Source: Sulfitobacter sp. DFL-14 (GTDB lineage Bacteria; Pseudomonadota; Alphaproteobacteria; Rhodobacterales; Rhodobacteraceae). Taken from it: a stretch of 64,000 nucleotides of DNA. The number at the start of each line of letters is the position of its first letter. Position 1 is the stretch's first letter. Under the pieces are notes generated by a model that saw only the letters and a list, made by a program, of their open reading frames with translations, was not told where the DNA came from and made no database searches. A program made the position numbers and the translations under genes. Below are positions 43,586-52,586 of this stretch, one piece after another. The stretch covers positions 151,101 to 215,100 of the forward strand of contig NZ_QBFD01000024.1 of the NCBI RefSeq assembly GCF_003335585.1. Reading direction: 5' to 3'.

Positions 43586-44488
43586 ATGGCGCACGACCAT
43601 CATCATCACATCGATCCCGAAGCGGGCGACGCCAAGGTGGCCTTTGCCATCGCGCTGAACATGGCGCTGACACTGGCGCAGATCATCGGCGGCGTGATTG
43701 CGGGCAGCCTGTCGCTGATCGCCGATGCGCTGCACAACTTTTCGGACGCCATCGCGCTGATCATCGCCTTCGGCGCGCGCAAGATCGCCCGCCGCCCGGC
43801 AGATGCGCAGATGACATTCGGCTATGGCCGGATCGAAGCCGTCGCGGCGCTGGTCAATTACACCACCCTGATCGTGATCGGCCTCTATCTGGTTTACGAG
43901 GCGGTGATGCGCTTTTTCGAACCCTCCGCGGTGGCGGGCTGGATCATCGTGATCGTGGCGGGAATCGCGCTGGCGATCGACCTGGCGACGGCGGCGCTGA
44001 CCTATACGATGTCCAAAAGCAGCGTGAACATCCGCGCGGCCTTTTTGCACAATGTGGCCGATGCGCTTGGCTCCGTTGCGGTGATCCTTGCCGGGACCCT
44101 GGTGATCCTGTTCGGCTGGACCTGGGTCGATCCGGCGGCGACCTTGCTGATCGCGGGCTACATCCTGTGGCAATCACTGCGCGAAATGCCTGCCGTGATG
44201 CGCATCCTCATGCTGGCCAGCCCGCCCGATCTGGACACCGCTGCCGTGATCGACACCGTTCAATCCACCCCGGGCGTGGCCAGCACCCACCATGTTCACC
44301 TGTGGATGATGGGCGAACATGAAACGGCGCTCGATGCCCATGTGGTGCTGGATCCGGGCGCCCCGGCCGATGCCACCCGAAGCGCGGTAAAAGCCCGTCT
44401 GGCCGCGGCCCATCACCTGCACCATTCCACGCTCGAAATGGAAACCCCCGACCACGCCTGCCGGGCTCCCCTGCTGATCGGCCACTGA
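43586..44488 (+). CDS. Cation diffusion facilitator (Zn-type) transporter
   Basis: A 300-residue CDF exporter with six membrane helices. The transport site in TM2 is D47, H50 and D54 in IADALHNFSD, and in TM5 it is FLHNVADALG; the HxxxD form is usual for zinc. A short native His run (HDHHHH) opens the protein, and the C-terminal domain has STHHVHLWMMGEHETALDAH and HHLHHSTLEME. It lies 66 bases after the permease and is probably induced with it. Confidence 0.92.
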   Translation: MAHDHHHHIDPEAGDAKVAFAIALNMALTLAQIIGGVIAGSLSLIADALHNFSDAIALIIAFGARKIARRPADAQMTFGYGRIEAVAALVNYTTLIVIGLYLVYEAVMRFFEPSAVAGWIIVIVAGIALAIDLATAALTYTMSKSSVNIRAAFLHNVADALGSVAVILAGTLVILFGWTWVDPAATLLIAGYILWQSLREMPAVMRILMLASPPDLDTAAVIDTVQSTPGVASTHHVHLWMMGEHETALDAHVVLDPGAPADATRSAVKARLAAAHHLHHSTLEMETPDHACRAPLLIGH

Positions 44489-44502
44489 CCTGCCGGGCCG
44501 CG

Positions 44503-44532
44503 TTGTACATTTGTTTCCTTATGAGACATAAT
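44503..44532 (+). promoter_or_regulatory. Candidate sigma70 promoter for the kps-kdsA operon
   Basis: TTGTAC (44503-44508) and CATAAT (44527-44532) are separated by 18 bases, in the only AT-rich stretch between the CDF gene and kpsT. This gives a leader of about 80 bases. It fits the consensus moderately. Confidence 0.35.
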
Positions 44533-44617
44533 GTGGACAAAATTGGGCACTAGGGCTGACCCAAGCCACGGCCAACGGGGCACTCGGATCAGATCAGACA
44601 CCGCGAGCGAAACAGGC

Positions 44618-45280
44618 ATGCTGGAATTCGAAAACGTCTCCAAGTCCTTTTGGACCGGAACCCAACACAAGGTGATCCTTGACCGGGTTTCGTTCAAGGT
44701 GGAACTGGGGCGTTCACTGGGCATCCTGGCCCCCAACGGCACCGGCAAGACAACGCTGATCAACATGATGGCCGGCCTTGAAAAGCCGGACGAGGGCGAA
44801 ATCAGGCGCGGCTGCAACATCTCTTTCCCGCTGGGCTTCATGGGCGGCGTCGTCGCCAAGGTTTCGGCGATGGAAAATGCCCGTTATATCGCACGGCTTT
44901 ACGGGCTGGACCCGGATTATGTGGAGAGCTTCTGCCGCTGGCTCTGCGGGCTGGGCGAATACTTCGATCAACCGCTGGGCACCTATTCGGCGGGCATGCG
45001 GTCGCGGTTTTCCTTCGCGCTGATGCTGGCGCTTGATTTCGACATGTACCTGATCGACGAAGGCATGCCTGCGACAACAGATGTTGAGTTCAACCGCAAG
45101 GCCGGCGATATCCTTCAGGAACGTCTGCGCACCACCACGATCATCATCGTCTCGCACCAGGCGCAGACGCTTGAGAAATTCGCACGTTCAGCCGCCGTTC
45201 TCCTGAACGGACAGTTGCATATGTTTGACACCTTGGAAGAAGCGAAACAGCTCTATGACTACGAAACCCAAGGCTCGTAA
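44618..45280 (+). CDS. kpsT: Capsule polysaccharide ABC transporter ATP-binding protein KpsT
   Basis: A 220-residue ATPase of the capsule/teichoic-type exporter. The Walker A is APNGTGKTT (38-46, Ala where Gly is usual at the first position), the signature is TYSAGMRSRFSFALML, and Walker B is DMYLIDEGMPATTD, followed by the switch His of VSHQAQTLEK. GCNISFPLGFMGG is a KpsT-type stretch. A longer in-frame start at 44531 has no similarity. No membrane partner kpsM is adjacent, which is unusual. It overlaps kpsE by 26 bases. Confidence 0.88.
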   Translation: MLEFENVSKSFWTGTQHKVILDRVSFKVELGRSLGILAPNGTGKTTLINMMAGLEKPDEGEIRRGCNISFPLGFMGGVVAKVSAMENARYIARLYGLDPDYVESFCRWLCGLGEYFDQPLGTYSAGMRSRFSFALMLALDFDMYLIDEGMPATTDVEFNRKAGDILQERLRTTTIIIVSHQAQTLEKFARSAAVLLNGQLHMFDTLEEAKQLYDYETQGS

Positions 45281-47042
45281 GTTCCGCATCAAACGGAGCG
45301 TGCCACCCATGCCGACGGCAGATCATGCCGAATTTGGCAGTGCGCAGCCGAAAGAGCATGTTACGCCCGAACCCCCCGCCACATCCGCGCGCCCTGCAGG
45401 GCCGCGTCCTGTCCCGGTATCCGATGCCAGGCCCGCAGCGCAGGCGCCTGCCGCCTCGCAGCCCGAGGCCGAGACCGAGACTGAGACTGAGACCGAGGAC
45501 AGTGCACCGCAGGACACCGTCCGCAGTGGTGAGGTTTCTTCCCCCAAGGAAGTGGCGGGCGAGCTGGACATGGATGCGATCCGCCGCGAGGGGCTGACCG
45601 GCCGTCAGCTGCGCATGGCACGGCGCGTGGCGCAGAAACACGGGCTTGCGCCCACATCCGACTTTGACGCGGTGCGCCTGCTGCGGTCCAAGGGGATCGA
45701 CCCTTTCCAGCGCTCGAACATGCTCGAACTGGTGGTGCCGCAGGCCGGCGGAGAACAGCGCGACGGCGGCCCCGGCGACATGATGGCACAATTGCCCGCA
45801 CAGCAGGGCCGCGCCGGAACCGGCCGCGTGCAACTGCCCCAGACCGTGCCGGCGGGCGGCGGCATCAACCTGCCCTCGACCGAACTGAGCCCCGCCGAAC
45901 GCCGCCAGCGCGAAATCGGCGACATCCAGCGCGACATCTCGCGCCGCCGCCGCCGCAAGCTGGGGCTGCTCATGGTGCGGCTGGCGTTCTTTGTCATGCT
46001 GCCGACCTTTGCGGCAGGGTATTATTTCTACAAGGTTGCGACCCCGATGTATGCGACCACCAGCCAGTTCCTGATCATCCAGAGCGAAGGCACCAGCACC
46101 AGCCCCTTTGGCGGGCTGCTGCCGACGCAATTCGCAAACTCGGCGGACAGCATCGCGACACAGGCCTATCTGCAATCCAAGGACGCGATGCTGCGCCTGG
46201 ATGCGGACGCCAATTTCAAGACGCATTTTTCGAATGCGGACGTGGACCCGATCCAGCGCCTGACCAATGATCCGACCAATGAAGAGGCCTATAAGGTCTA
46301 CAAGAAGAACGTGAAGATCGGCTATGATCCGACCGAAGGCGTCATCCGGATGGAGGTCATCGCCGCCGATCCGCATGTCTCTGCCGATTTCTCGCGCAAC
46401 CTGCTGCAATACGCGGAGGAACGCGTCAACAACCTGTCCAAGAAAAAGCGCGAAGACGGCATGGCTGACGCGGTGCAGGGGCTGGAGCAGGCGATGGACA
46501 AGCGCCGCGCCTCGCAGCAGAACCTGATCGAGCTTCAGGTGCAGAACGGTGTGGACCCCGAGGCCGAAATCATCGCGATCAGAACCCAGATCACCACCTA
46601 CGAAGGATTGCTGATCGAGAAGGAACTGGAACTGGCTGCCCTGCTGGACAACACCCGCCCCAACAAGGCCAAGGTCGATGGCGCACAGGGCGACGTGCGC
46701 CGCCTGAACGAGCAGCTGGACAAGCTGAATGCCAAGCTGAATTCGGCCACACAGGGTGAGGATTCTCTGGCCAAGAAAGCGGTTGAACTGCAACTGGCCC
46801 AGGCCGATCTGGTTGCGGCGGACACCAACCTGCAACTGGCCCAGACCGGGCTGGAGGCCGCCCGCGCCGAGGCAAACCGCCAGGTGCGCTACCTGACCGT
46901 TGCGGTGGAACCGGTGGCGCCGGAAGAACCCACCTATCCGCGCAAATTCGAGAACACGATCTTGGCTTTCCTGATCTTTGCAGGCATCTACCTCATGCTG
47001 TCGCTGACATCGGCGATCCTAAGAGAACAGGTAACCTCATGA
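45255..47042 (+). CDS. kpsE: Capsule export inner-membrane protein KpsE (polysaccharide co-polymerase type)
   Basis: A 595-residue KpsE/BexC/CtrB-like protein bridging the inner membrane and the periplasm. Residues 1 to about 235 are a disordered, Pro/Ala/Glu-rich cytoplasmic extension with an alternating T-E run (~75-85), longer than in enteric KpsE. The first membrane helix is LLMVRLAFFVMLPTFAAGYY (~238-258), then a periplasmic domain starting MYATTSQFLIIQSEG and long coiled-coils (~400-545). The second helix is near the C-terminus (FLIFAGIYLMLSLTSAIL). It overlaps kdsA by four bases. Confidence 0.87.
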   Translation: MTTKPKARKFRIKRSVPPMPTADHAEFGSAQPKEHVTPEPPATSARPAGPRPVPVSDARPAAQAPAASQPEAETETETETEDSAPQDTVRSGEVSSPKEVAGELDMDAIRREGLTGRQLRMARRVAQKHGLAPTSDFDAVRLLRSKGIDPFQRSNMLELVVPQAGGEQRDGGPGDMMAQLPAQQGRAGTGRVQLPQTVPAGGGINLPSTELSPAERRQREIGDIQRDISRRRRRKLGLLMVRLAFFVMLPTFAAGYYFYKVATPMYATTSQFLIIQSEGTSTSPFGGLLPTQFANSADSIATQAYLQSKDAMLRLDADANFKTHFSNADVDPIQRLTNDPTNEEAYKVYKKNVKIGYDPTEGVIRMEVIAADPHVSADFSRNLLQYAEERVNNLSKKKREDGMADAVQGLEQAMDKRRASQQNLIELQVQNGVDPEAEIIAIRTQITTYEGLLIEKELELAALLDNTRPNKAKVDGAQGDVRRLNEQLDKLNAKLNSATQGEDSLAKKAVELQLAQADLVAADTNLQLAQTGLEAARAEANRQVRYLTVAVEPVAPEEPTYPRKFENTILAFLIFAGIYLMLSLTSAILREQVTS

Positions 47043-47872
47043 CGCAAGTTCCCGTTGGTGACATCCTTATCGGCAATGACCGCCCGCTCACGGTGATCGC
47101 CGGCCCCTGCCAGCTGGAATCCGAGGATCATGCCCAGATGATCGCGGGCCGGATGAAAGAAGCCTGTGCGGCAGCCGGGGCGCAATATGTGTTCAAGGCA
47201 AGCTATGACAAGGCCAACCGCACCTCGCTTTCGGGCAAGCGGGGCCTGGGGATTGATCAGGGGTTGAAGGTGCTGGAGTCGGTCGCACGCGCCAACAATG
47301 TGCCGGTGCTGACAGACGTGCACACCGAAGAACAATGCGGGATTGCGGGCGCGGTCGTGGACATCCTGCAGATCCCCGCCTTCCTCTGCCGCCAGACCGA
47401 CATGCTGCTGGCCGCCGGAAAGACCGGCAAGGCGGTGAACGTCAAGAAGGGCCAATGGCTCGCACCCTGGGAAATGGGCAATATCGTCGACAAGATCAAA
47501 TCGACCGGCAATGAAAAGATCCTGCTGACCGAACGCGGCACCTCCTTTGGCTATAACACCCTTGTGACGGATATGCGCAGCCTGCCCCAGATGGCACAGA
47601 CCGGCTACCCGGTGGTCATGGATGCAACCCATGCGGTGGCCTCTCCCGGCGGCAAGGGGACGTCATCGGGCGGACAGCGCGAATTTGCGCCGGTGCTTGC
47701 ACGCGCCGCCGTGGCCATTGGCGTGGCAGCGGTTTTCATGGAAACCCATGAAGACCCCGACAATGCCCCCAGCGACGGCCCGAACATGGTCTATCTCGAC
47801 CAGATGCCGGGTCTGATCGCCAGCCTGATGCGCTTTGACACGCTGGCCAAAGAATTCCCCCTGTCTTTCTGA
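47039..47872 (+). CDS. kdsA: 3-deoxy-8-phosphooctulonate (KDO-8-P) synthase
   Basis: A 277-residue enzyme condensing phosphoenolpyruvate with arabinose-5-phosphate to make KDO-8-P, the precursor of the KDO used in lipopolysaccharide and in capsule linkers. Motifs are IAGPCQLES, FKASYDKANRTSLSGKRG, TDVHTEEQ and DILQIPAFLCRQTDML, with GKGTSSGGQREFAPVLARAA near the end. The Asn/Cys pattern of the metal-dependent class is not resolved here. Its place inside the kps operon suggests KDO supply for capsule anchoring. Confidence 0.95.
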   Translation: MTQVPVGDILIGNDRPLTVIAGPCQLESEDHAQMIAGRMKEACAAAGAQYVFKASYDKANRTSLSGKRGLGIDQGLKVLESVARANNVPVLTDVHTEEQCGIAGAVVDILQIPAFLCRQTDMLLAAGKTGKAVNVKKGQWLAPWEMGNIVDKIKSTGNEKILLTERGTSFGYNTLVTDMRSLPQMAQTGYPVVMDATHAVASPGGKGTSSGGQREFAPVLARAAVAIGVAAVFMETHEDPDNAPSDGPNMVYLDQMPGLIASLMRFDTLAKEFPLSF

Positions 47873-47897
47873 TTACCTGAACGAAAGAGGTCCCTGC

Positions 47898-49382
47898 GTG
47901 ACCAGACCAGCACCTGCCGTGACCCAGAACACCTGGGAATTTCTGCGCGACGCGATGATCGCGCCCACCGGTTTTCGCGAATACGACGCGCGCTGGAAAT
48001 ACCCCGACGACATCAACCTGCCGGGCATCACCGCCCTGGGCCTGGGGCTGGGCACGCAGATGTACCGGCGCGGGATCGAACCGGTGATTGCCGTTGGCAA
48101 CGACTATCGCGACTATTCCCTGTCGATCAAGAACGCGCTGATGCTGGGGCTGATGCAGGCGGGCATCCAGGTCCGCGACATCGGCCCGGCCCTGTCGCCG
48201 ATGGCCTATTTCGCCCAGTTTCACCTTGATGCGCCTGCGGTGGCCATGGTCACGGCCAGCCACAATCCCAATGGTTGGACCGGGGTCAAGATGGGCTTCG
48301 AACGCCCCCTGACCCACGGCCCCGACGAAATGAGCGAATTGCGCGACATCGTGCTGAATGGCGAAGGCCAGCCGCGCCCCGGCGGCGGTTACGAATTCGT
48401 CCACGGGGTGCGCGAGGCCTATCTCGACGACCTTGTGGGCGAGTTCAAAATGACCCGCCCGCTCAAGGTGGTCTGCGCCACCGGCAACGGCACCGCCTCG
48501 GCCTTCGCGCCCGAGCTGTTCCGCGGCATGGGCGTGGAGGTGGTCGAAAGCCACAACAGGCTCGACTACACGTTCCCGCATTACAACCCGAACCCCGAAG
48601 CGATGGAAATGCTGCACGACATGGCCGCATCGGTCAGAGCCTCGGGCGCGGATCTGGCGCTGGGGTTTGACGGCGACGGCGACCGATGCGGTGTGGTCGA
48701 TGACGAAGGGGAAGAGATTTTTGCCGACAAGGTCGGCGTGATCATGGCCCGCGACCTCGCCCGGCTCTACCCCGGATCGACCTTTGTTGCGGATGTGAAA
48801 TCGACCGGGCTTTTCGCCTCCGACCCGGAGCTGATCAAACACGGGATCAAGGCGGATTACTGGAAGACCGGCCACAGCCATATGAAACGCCGGGTCAAGG
48901 AACTGGGCGCATTGGCGGGCTTCGAGAAGTCTGGGCACTACTTTCTCGCAGAGCCCATCGGGCGCGGATACGACTGCGGGATGCGGGTGGCGGTGGAAAT
49001 CTGCAAGCTGATGGACCGCAATCCGGACAAGAGCATGTCCGACCTGCGCCGCGCCCTGCCGCAGACCTGGGCCACGCCGACCATGTCACCCTATGCCGCG
49101 GATACGGAGAAATACGCGATTCTGGACCGGATCGTGGGCAAGCTCACGGCCCTGCCGGAACTGGCGGGCCGCAAAGTGGCGCAGGTGGTCACCGTGAACG
49201 GCGCAAGGGTGATCCTGGACAATGGCGCATGGGGGCTGGTGCGGGCATCCTCGAACACGCCCAATCTGGTGGTGGTCTGCGAAAGCCCGGATTCGGAAGC
49301 TGAGCTGCGCCAGATCTTCGCGGAACTGGATGCGGTGATCCGCAGCGAGCCCGGCGTCGGCGATTACGACCAGACCTTCTGA
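47898..49382 (+). CDS. Phosphomannomutase/phosphoglucomutase
   Basis: A 494-residue alpha-D-phosphohexomutase, interconverting 1- and 6-phosphates of mannose or glucose for nucleotide-sugar synthesis. The phosphoserine loop is TASHNPNGWTG, the metal loop GFDGDGDRCG, and the sugar-binding loop AEPIGRGYDCG (a variation on GEMSGH). A GTG at 47898 with AGAGG upstream is taken as start, since the longer frame overlaps kdsA. It follows kdsA by 25 bases and completes a capsule/exopolysaccharide precursor set. Confidence 0.9.
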   Translation: MTRPAPAVTQNTWEFLRDAMIAPTGFREYDARWKYPDDINLPGITALGLGLGTQMYRRGIEPVIAVGNDYRDYSLSIKNALMLGLMQAGIQVRDIGPALSPMAYFAQFHLDAPAVAMVTASHNPNGWTGVKMGFERPLTHGPDEMSELRDIVLNGEGQPRPGGGYEFVHGVREAYLDDLVGEFKMTRPLKVVCATGNGTASAFAPELFRGMGVEVVESHNRLDYTFPHYNPNPEAMEMLHDMAASVRASGADLALGFDGDGDRCGVVDDEGEEIFADKVGVIMARDLARLYPGSTFVADVKSTGLFASDPELIKHGIKADYWKTGHSHMKRRVKELGALAGFEKSGHYFLAEPIGRGYDCGMRVAVEICKLMDRNPDKSMSDLRRALPQTWATPTMSPYAADTEKYAILDRIVGKLTALPELAGRKVAQVVTVNGARVILDNGAWGLVRASSNTPNLVVVCESPDSEAELRQIFAELDAVIRSEPGVGDYDQTF

Positions 49383-49395
49383 ACCTGCGCAGGAT

Positions 49396-49510
49396 ATTCT
49401 TTCGAAAGAATTTCCGGAGTTTTGAAAACTCCGGTGCGCAGCAGGCAAGACCGGTGGCACAACAGCCGAATTTTTCAAAAAATTCGGTCCGGAGTTTTTG
49501 AAAACTCCGG
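49396..49510. terminator. Array of four AT-cored palindromes between convergent phosphomannomutase and moaB
   Basis: Four hairpins fill the gap: ATTCTTTCGAAAGAAT (49396-49411); CCGGAGTTTT with AAAACTCCGG (49414-49434); CCGAATTTTT with its complement (49466-49487); and CCGGAGTTTTT with AAAACTCCGG again (49489-49510). The second and fourth are copies of one sequence. Two-way termination is the evident role; the copying suggests a repeat family. Confidence 0.8.
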
Positions 49511-49519
49511 CGCGCGGTG

Positions 49520-50062
49520 TCACTTTCTTCGCTGATGCTCGTCCAGACGCGGCATGATCTCCACGAAATTGCAGGGCCGGTGGCGGTAATCCAGCTGCTT
49601 CACCAGGATCTCGTCCCAGGCATCCTTGCAGGCACCGGGTGATCCCGGCAGCGCAAACAGATAGGTGCCGTTCGCCACGCCGCCGGTCGCACGGCTCTGC
49701 ACGGCGGAGGTGCCAATCTTGTTCATCGACACGATGGTAAAGACGGTGCCAAAGGCGTCGATCTCCTTTTCATAGACATCGCGGTGCGCCTCCACCGTCA
49801 CATCACGCCCGGTCAGCCCGGTGCCGCCGGTGCTGATCACAACGTCCACCCCGTCATCCGCGCACCAGGCGCGCAGCTGGTCCGCGATTTCAGCCCGCTC
49901 GTCGCGGAGGATCCGGCGGTCGGCCACCAGATGCCCTGCGGCCTCGATCCGGCCCACCAGCACGTCGCCTGACCTGTCTTCGGCCAGGTCGCGGGTGTCC
50001 GACACGGTCAGCACCGCAATGCGCACCGCGATGAAGTCCTTGGTTTCGTCGATCCGGCTCAT
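49520..50062 (-). CDS. moaB: Molybdenum cofactor biosynthesis protein MoaB
   Basis: A 180-residue MogA/MoaB-fold protein that adenylylates molybdopterin or has an auxiliary role in that step. Landmarks are IAVLTVSDTRDLAEDRSGD, the core VVISTGGTGLTGRDVTVEA, and FALPGSPGACKDAWDEIL. The true start is ATG 50062, which overlaps the LysE stop; a longer in-frame start lies inside that gene and is not credible. It is distant from the mob/moe operon at the left end. Confidence 0.92.
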   Translation of the reverse strand: MSRIDETKDFIAVRIAVLTVSDTRDLAEDRSGDVLVGRIEAAGHLVADRRILRDERAEIADQLRAWCADDGVDVVISTGGTGLTGRDVTVEAHRDVYEKEIDAFGTVFTIVSMNKIGTSAVQSRATGGVANGTYLFALPGSPGACKDAWDEILVKQLDYRHRPCNFVEIMPRLDEHQRRK

Positions 50063-50673
50063 GCCCGCTCCATCATTGCCAGCCGCGCGGCCAGCGCGAC
50101 AAAGATACCCGCGCTGAGATAGCCCAGCAAACGCCCGCCGCGCGCCAGCCTGCGGCCGAGCGTGCTGGCGAATACACCAACGCCTGCGTTGATCACAAAT
50201 CCGCCCAGCCCCAGCACCGCGCCAAAGACAAGGAACTGTCCCAGCACGGATCCGGCATCGGGGCGCACGAACTGCGGCACGAAGGCCAGCACAAAGAGGA
50301 TCACCTTGGGGTTGCTCAGGTTCACATAGAACCCGGTGCGAAAGGCCTGCCAGACGCCAAAGGCGCGGGCATTGTCCTTTGCAGCCCTGCTGTGCCGAAG
50401 GGTTTGCACCGCCAGCCACAGCAGATAGGCCACGCCAATCCAGCGGATCACCTCAAGCGCCCAGGGCAAGGCGGCCACCACAGCCCCCAGCCCCAGGCCC
50501 GCCAGCCCCACATGCACCATGCCGCCAAAGGAAATCCCGGCACTGGCCGCCACCGCCGCCCGGGGACCGGAACGCAGCCCCTGCCCAAGGCAGAACATCA
50601 TGTCCGCCCCCGGCGTCAGGTTCAGCGCCAGTGCGGCGGGCACAAAGGCCAGCAGGGTCAAAGGGTCAACCAT
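50059..50673 (-). CDS. LysE family translocator
   Basis: A 204-residue membrane protein with five or six helices of the LysE/RhtB exporter family. ALNLTPGADMMFCLGQGLRSG at the N-terminus and FRTGFYVNLSNPKVILFVLA are diagnostic. The substrate is an amino acid or similar compound, unknown here. It starts within the last codons of the upstream UDG gene and overlaps moaB by four bases. Confidence 0.9.
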   Translation of the reverse strand: MVDPLTLLAFVPAALALNLTPGADMMFCLGQGLRSGPRAAVAASAGISFGGMVHVGLAGLGLGAVVAALPWALEVIRWIGVAYLLWLAVQTLRHSRAAKDNARAFGVWQAFRTGFYVNLSNPKVILFVLAFVPQFVRPDAGSVLGQFLVFGAVLGLGGFVINAGVGVFASTLGRRLARGGRLLGYLSAGIFVALAARLAMMERA

Positions 50674-51445
50674 CCGCCAGCTTCGCCTTCAGCGACAACA
50701 GATCGGCCCAGGCCTCGCGCTTGAACTCGGGCGAGCGCAGCAGATAGGCGGGATGGAAGATCGGCAAGGCAGGCACCCCGGCGGCCTCGGTCCATGCGCC
50801 GCGCAGCCGGGTGATGCCACGTTTGCCCAGCAGCGCCTGGCAGGACCAATTGCCGACAATCACCAGCACCTGGGGCTTTGCCAGCGCGATGTGGCGCATG
50901 AGGAAAGGTTTCATCATCGCAATCTCTTCCGGCTTGGGGTCGCGGTTCTGCGGTGGCCGCCAGGGCAGGACATTGGTGATATAGACCGGCGCCTCTGCCC
51001 GGTCGCGCCCCATGTCGATGGCGGCCAGCATCTTGTCCAGCAGCTGCCCTGCCCGCCCGACAAAGGGCTTGCCCGCCCTGTCCTCGTCCCGGCCCGGTGC
51101 CTCGCCCACCAGCATCACGGGCGCGCCGGGGATGCCATCGCTGAACACCAGATTGCGCGCGCCCTTCTTCAGGTCGCAATGTTCGAATGCCGCCATGGCC
51201 GCGCGCAATTCCTCAAGCGTTGCCGCAGCAGCGGCAGCCTGTTCGGCAATGGCCACGGCATCGGCCCTGGCCTGTGGCGGCACCGGCGCGACCGCAGGTG
51301 TCGCAGCCACGGCGGCCTTCGGCTTTTCAACAGCGGCAGGCACCTCGTAGCGATTGACCGGCACATCCCCGATCGCCTCAAACGCGCCAAGTTCGATCTG
51401 CCATTCCAGCAGCGCAAGATCGTGATGATAAGCCGATGATTCCAT
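50666..51445 (-). CDS. Uracil-DNA glycosylase, family 4
   Basis: A 259-residue glycosylase that removes uracil from DNA. The catalytic loop is VGEAPGRDEDRAGKPFVGRA, YITNVLPWRPPQNRDP is conserved, and FHPAYLLRSPEFKREAW holds the second motif. The first ~100 residues are an Ala/Pro-rich extension. The Cys ligands that usually hold a 4Fe-4S cluster are mostly missing: only FEHCDLKK and NWSCQ remain. It heads the LysE-moaB transcript. Confidence 0.9.
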   Translation of the reverse strand: MESSAYHHDLALLEWQIELGAFEAIGDVPVNRYEVPAAVEKPKAAVAATPAVAPVPPQARADAVAIAEQAAAAAATLEELRAAMAAFEHCDLKKGARNLVFSDGIPGAPVMLVGEAPGRDEDRAGKPFVGRAGQLLDKMLAAIDMGRDRAEAPVYITNVLPWRPPQNRDPKPEEIAMMKPFLMRHIALAKPQVLVIVGNWSCQALLGKRGITRLRGAWTEAAGVPALPIFHPAYLLRSPEFKREAWADLLSLKAKLADG

Positions 51446-51488
51446 GACGCCACTCTACGCCCTGCCCGCGCCAAGCTAAATCCCCACC

Positions 51489-51518
51489 TTGTCGCCCGCC
51501 CCCGCACCCCCCTATAAG
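51489..51518 (+). promoter_or_regulatory. Candidate sigma70 promoter for pyrB
   Basis: TTGTCG (51489-51494) and TATAAG (51513-51518) with an 18-base spacer lie 28 bases before the pyrB ATG. No attenuator hairpin is evident in the short leader. Confidence 0.4.
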
Positions 51519-51545
51519 GGCCCGACACCGACGAAAGGCGCCGCC

Positions 51546-52496
51546 ATGTCCTTCCCCCACCGCCACCTGCTAGGCATAGAGCACCTGTCGCAGGGCGATA
51601 TCACCACCCTGCTGGACCTTGCCAACACCTATGCAGAGCTGAACCGCCAGCCTGACAAACATGCCGATGCGCTGGCCGGGCTGACCCAGATCAACATGTT
51701 CTTCGAGAATTCGACCCGCACGCAGGCCTCTTTCGAGATTGCAGGCAAGCGGCTGGGTGCCGATGTGATGAACATGGCGATGCAGGCGTCGTCGATCAAA
51801 AAGGGCGAAACCCTGATCGACACCGCCATGACCCTGAACGCCATGCACCCCGACCTGCTGGTGGTGCGCCACCCGCAATCGGGCGCTGTGGACCTGCTGG
51901 CGCAAAAGGTCAATTGCGCGGTGCTGAACGCGGGCGACGGGCGGCACGAACATCCCACGCAGGCGCTGCTGGACGGGTTGACCATCCGCCGGGCCAAGGG
52001 ACGCCTGCACCGGCTGAGCATCGCCATCTGCGGCGATATCGCCCATTCCCGGGTGGCACGGTCGAACATTCTGCTGCTGGGCAAGATGGAGAACCGCATC
52101 CGCCTGATCGGCCCGCCGACCCTGATGCCCGCAGGTGTGGCCGATTTCGGGGTCGAGGTCTTTGACGACATGGCAGAGGGGCTGAAGGACGTGGACGTGG
52201 TGATGATGTTGCGCTTGCAAAAAGAACGCATGGATGGCGGCTTTATCCCCAGCGAAAGGGAGTATTACCACCGTTATGGGCTGGATTCCGAAAAGCTTGC
52301 ACATGCCAGGCCCGACGCCATCGTCATGCACCCCGGCCCGATGAACCGCGGCGTGGAAATCGACGGCACGCTGGCCGATGACATCAACCGCAGCGTGATC
52401 CAGGACCAGGTCGAAATGGGTGTTGCCGTGCGGATGGCGGCCATGGATCTGCTGGCGCGCAACCTGCGCCAGACACCGGTGCGCCAGGTTTCCTGA
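51546..52496 (+). CDS. pyrB: Aspartate carbamoyltransferase catalytic subunit
   Basis: A 316-residue enzyme forming carbamoyl-aspartate, the first committed step of pyrimidine synthesis. Motifs are [20 protein letters not shown] (STRT at 55-58), HPTQALLDG, and [12 protein letters not shown] at the C-terminus. The ATG at 51546 (AAGG upstream) excludes a 19-codon in-frame extension. The catalytic-chain-only form with a dihydroorotase-like gene nearby recalls the Pseudomonas-type enzyme, where an inactive PyrC' subunit holds the complex together. Confidence 0.95.
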   Translation: MSFPHRHLLGIEHLSQGDITTLLDLANTYAELNRQPDKHADALAGLTQINMFFENSTRTQASFEIAGKRLGADVMNMAMQASSIKKGETLIDTAMTLNAMHPDLLVVRHPQSGAVDLLAQKVNCAVLNAGDGRHEHPTQALLDGLTIRRAKGRLHRLSIAICGDIAHSRVARSNILLLGKMENRIRLIGPPTLMPAGVADFGVEVFDDMAEGLKDVDVVMMLRLQKERMDGGFIPSEREYYHRYGLDSEKLAHARPDAIVMHPGPMNRGVEIDGTLADDINRSVIQDQVEMGVAVRMAAMDLLARNLRQTPVRQVS

Positions 52497-52586
52497 CCTC
52501 TGTCCGAACCAATACCGCCCGGTTTGCGTTTGTCCCTCATGAGGCAGCGCAAATCATCCACGATTGAAATTCCGGACCCTGACGAG

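Noticed and set aside
42547..44322. A 591-codon frame on the plus strand
   Set aside because: It is an out-of-frame reading of the ArsP-like permease and CDF genes, rich in Arg and Gly and without any motif.
50063..50419. N-terminal extension of moaB
   Set aside because: It lies inside the LysE gene in another frame; MoaB similarity begins at 50062.
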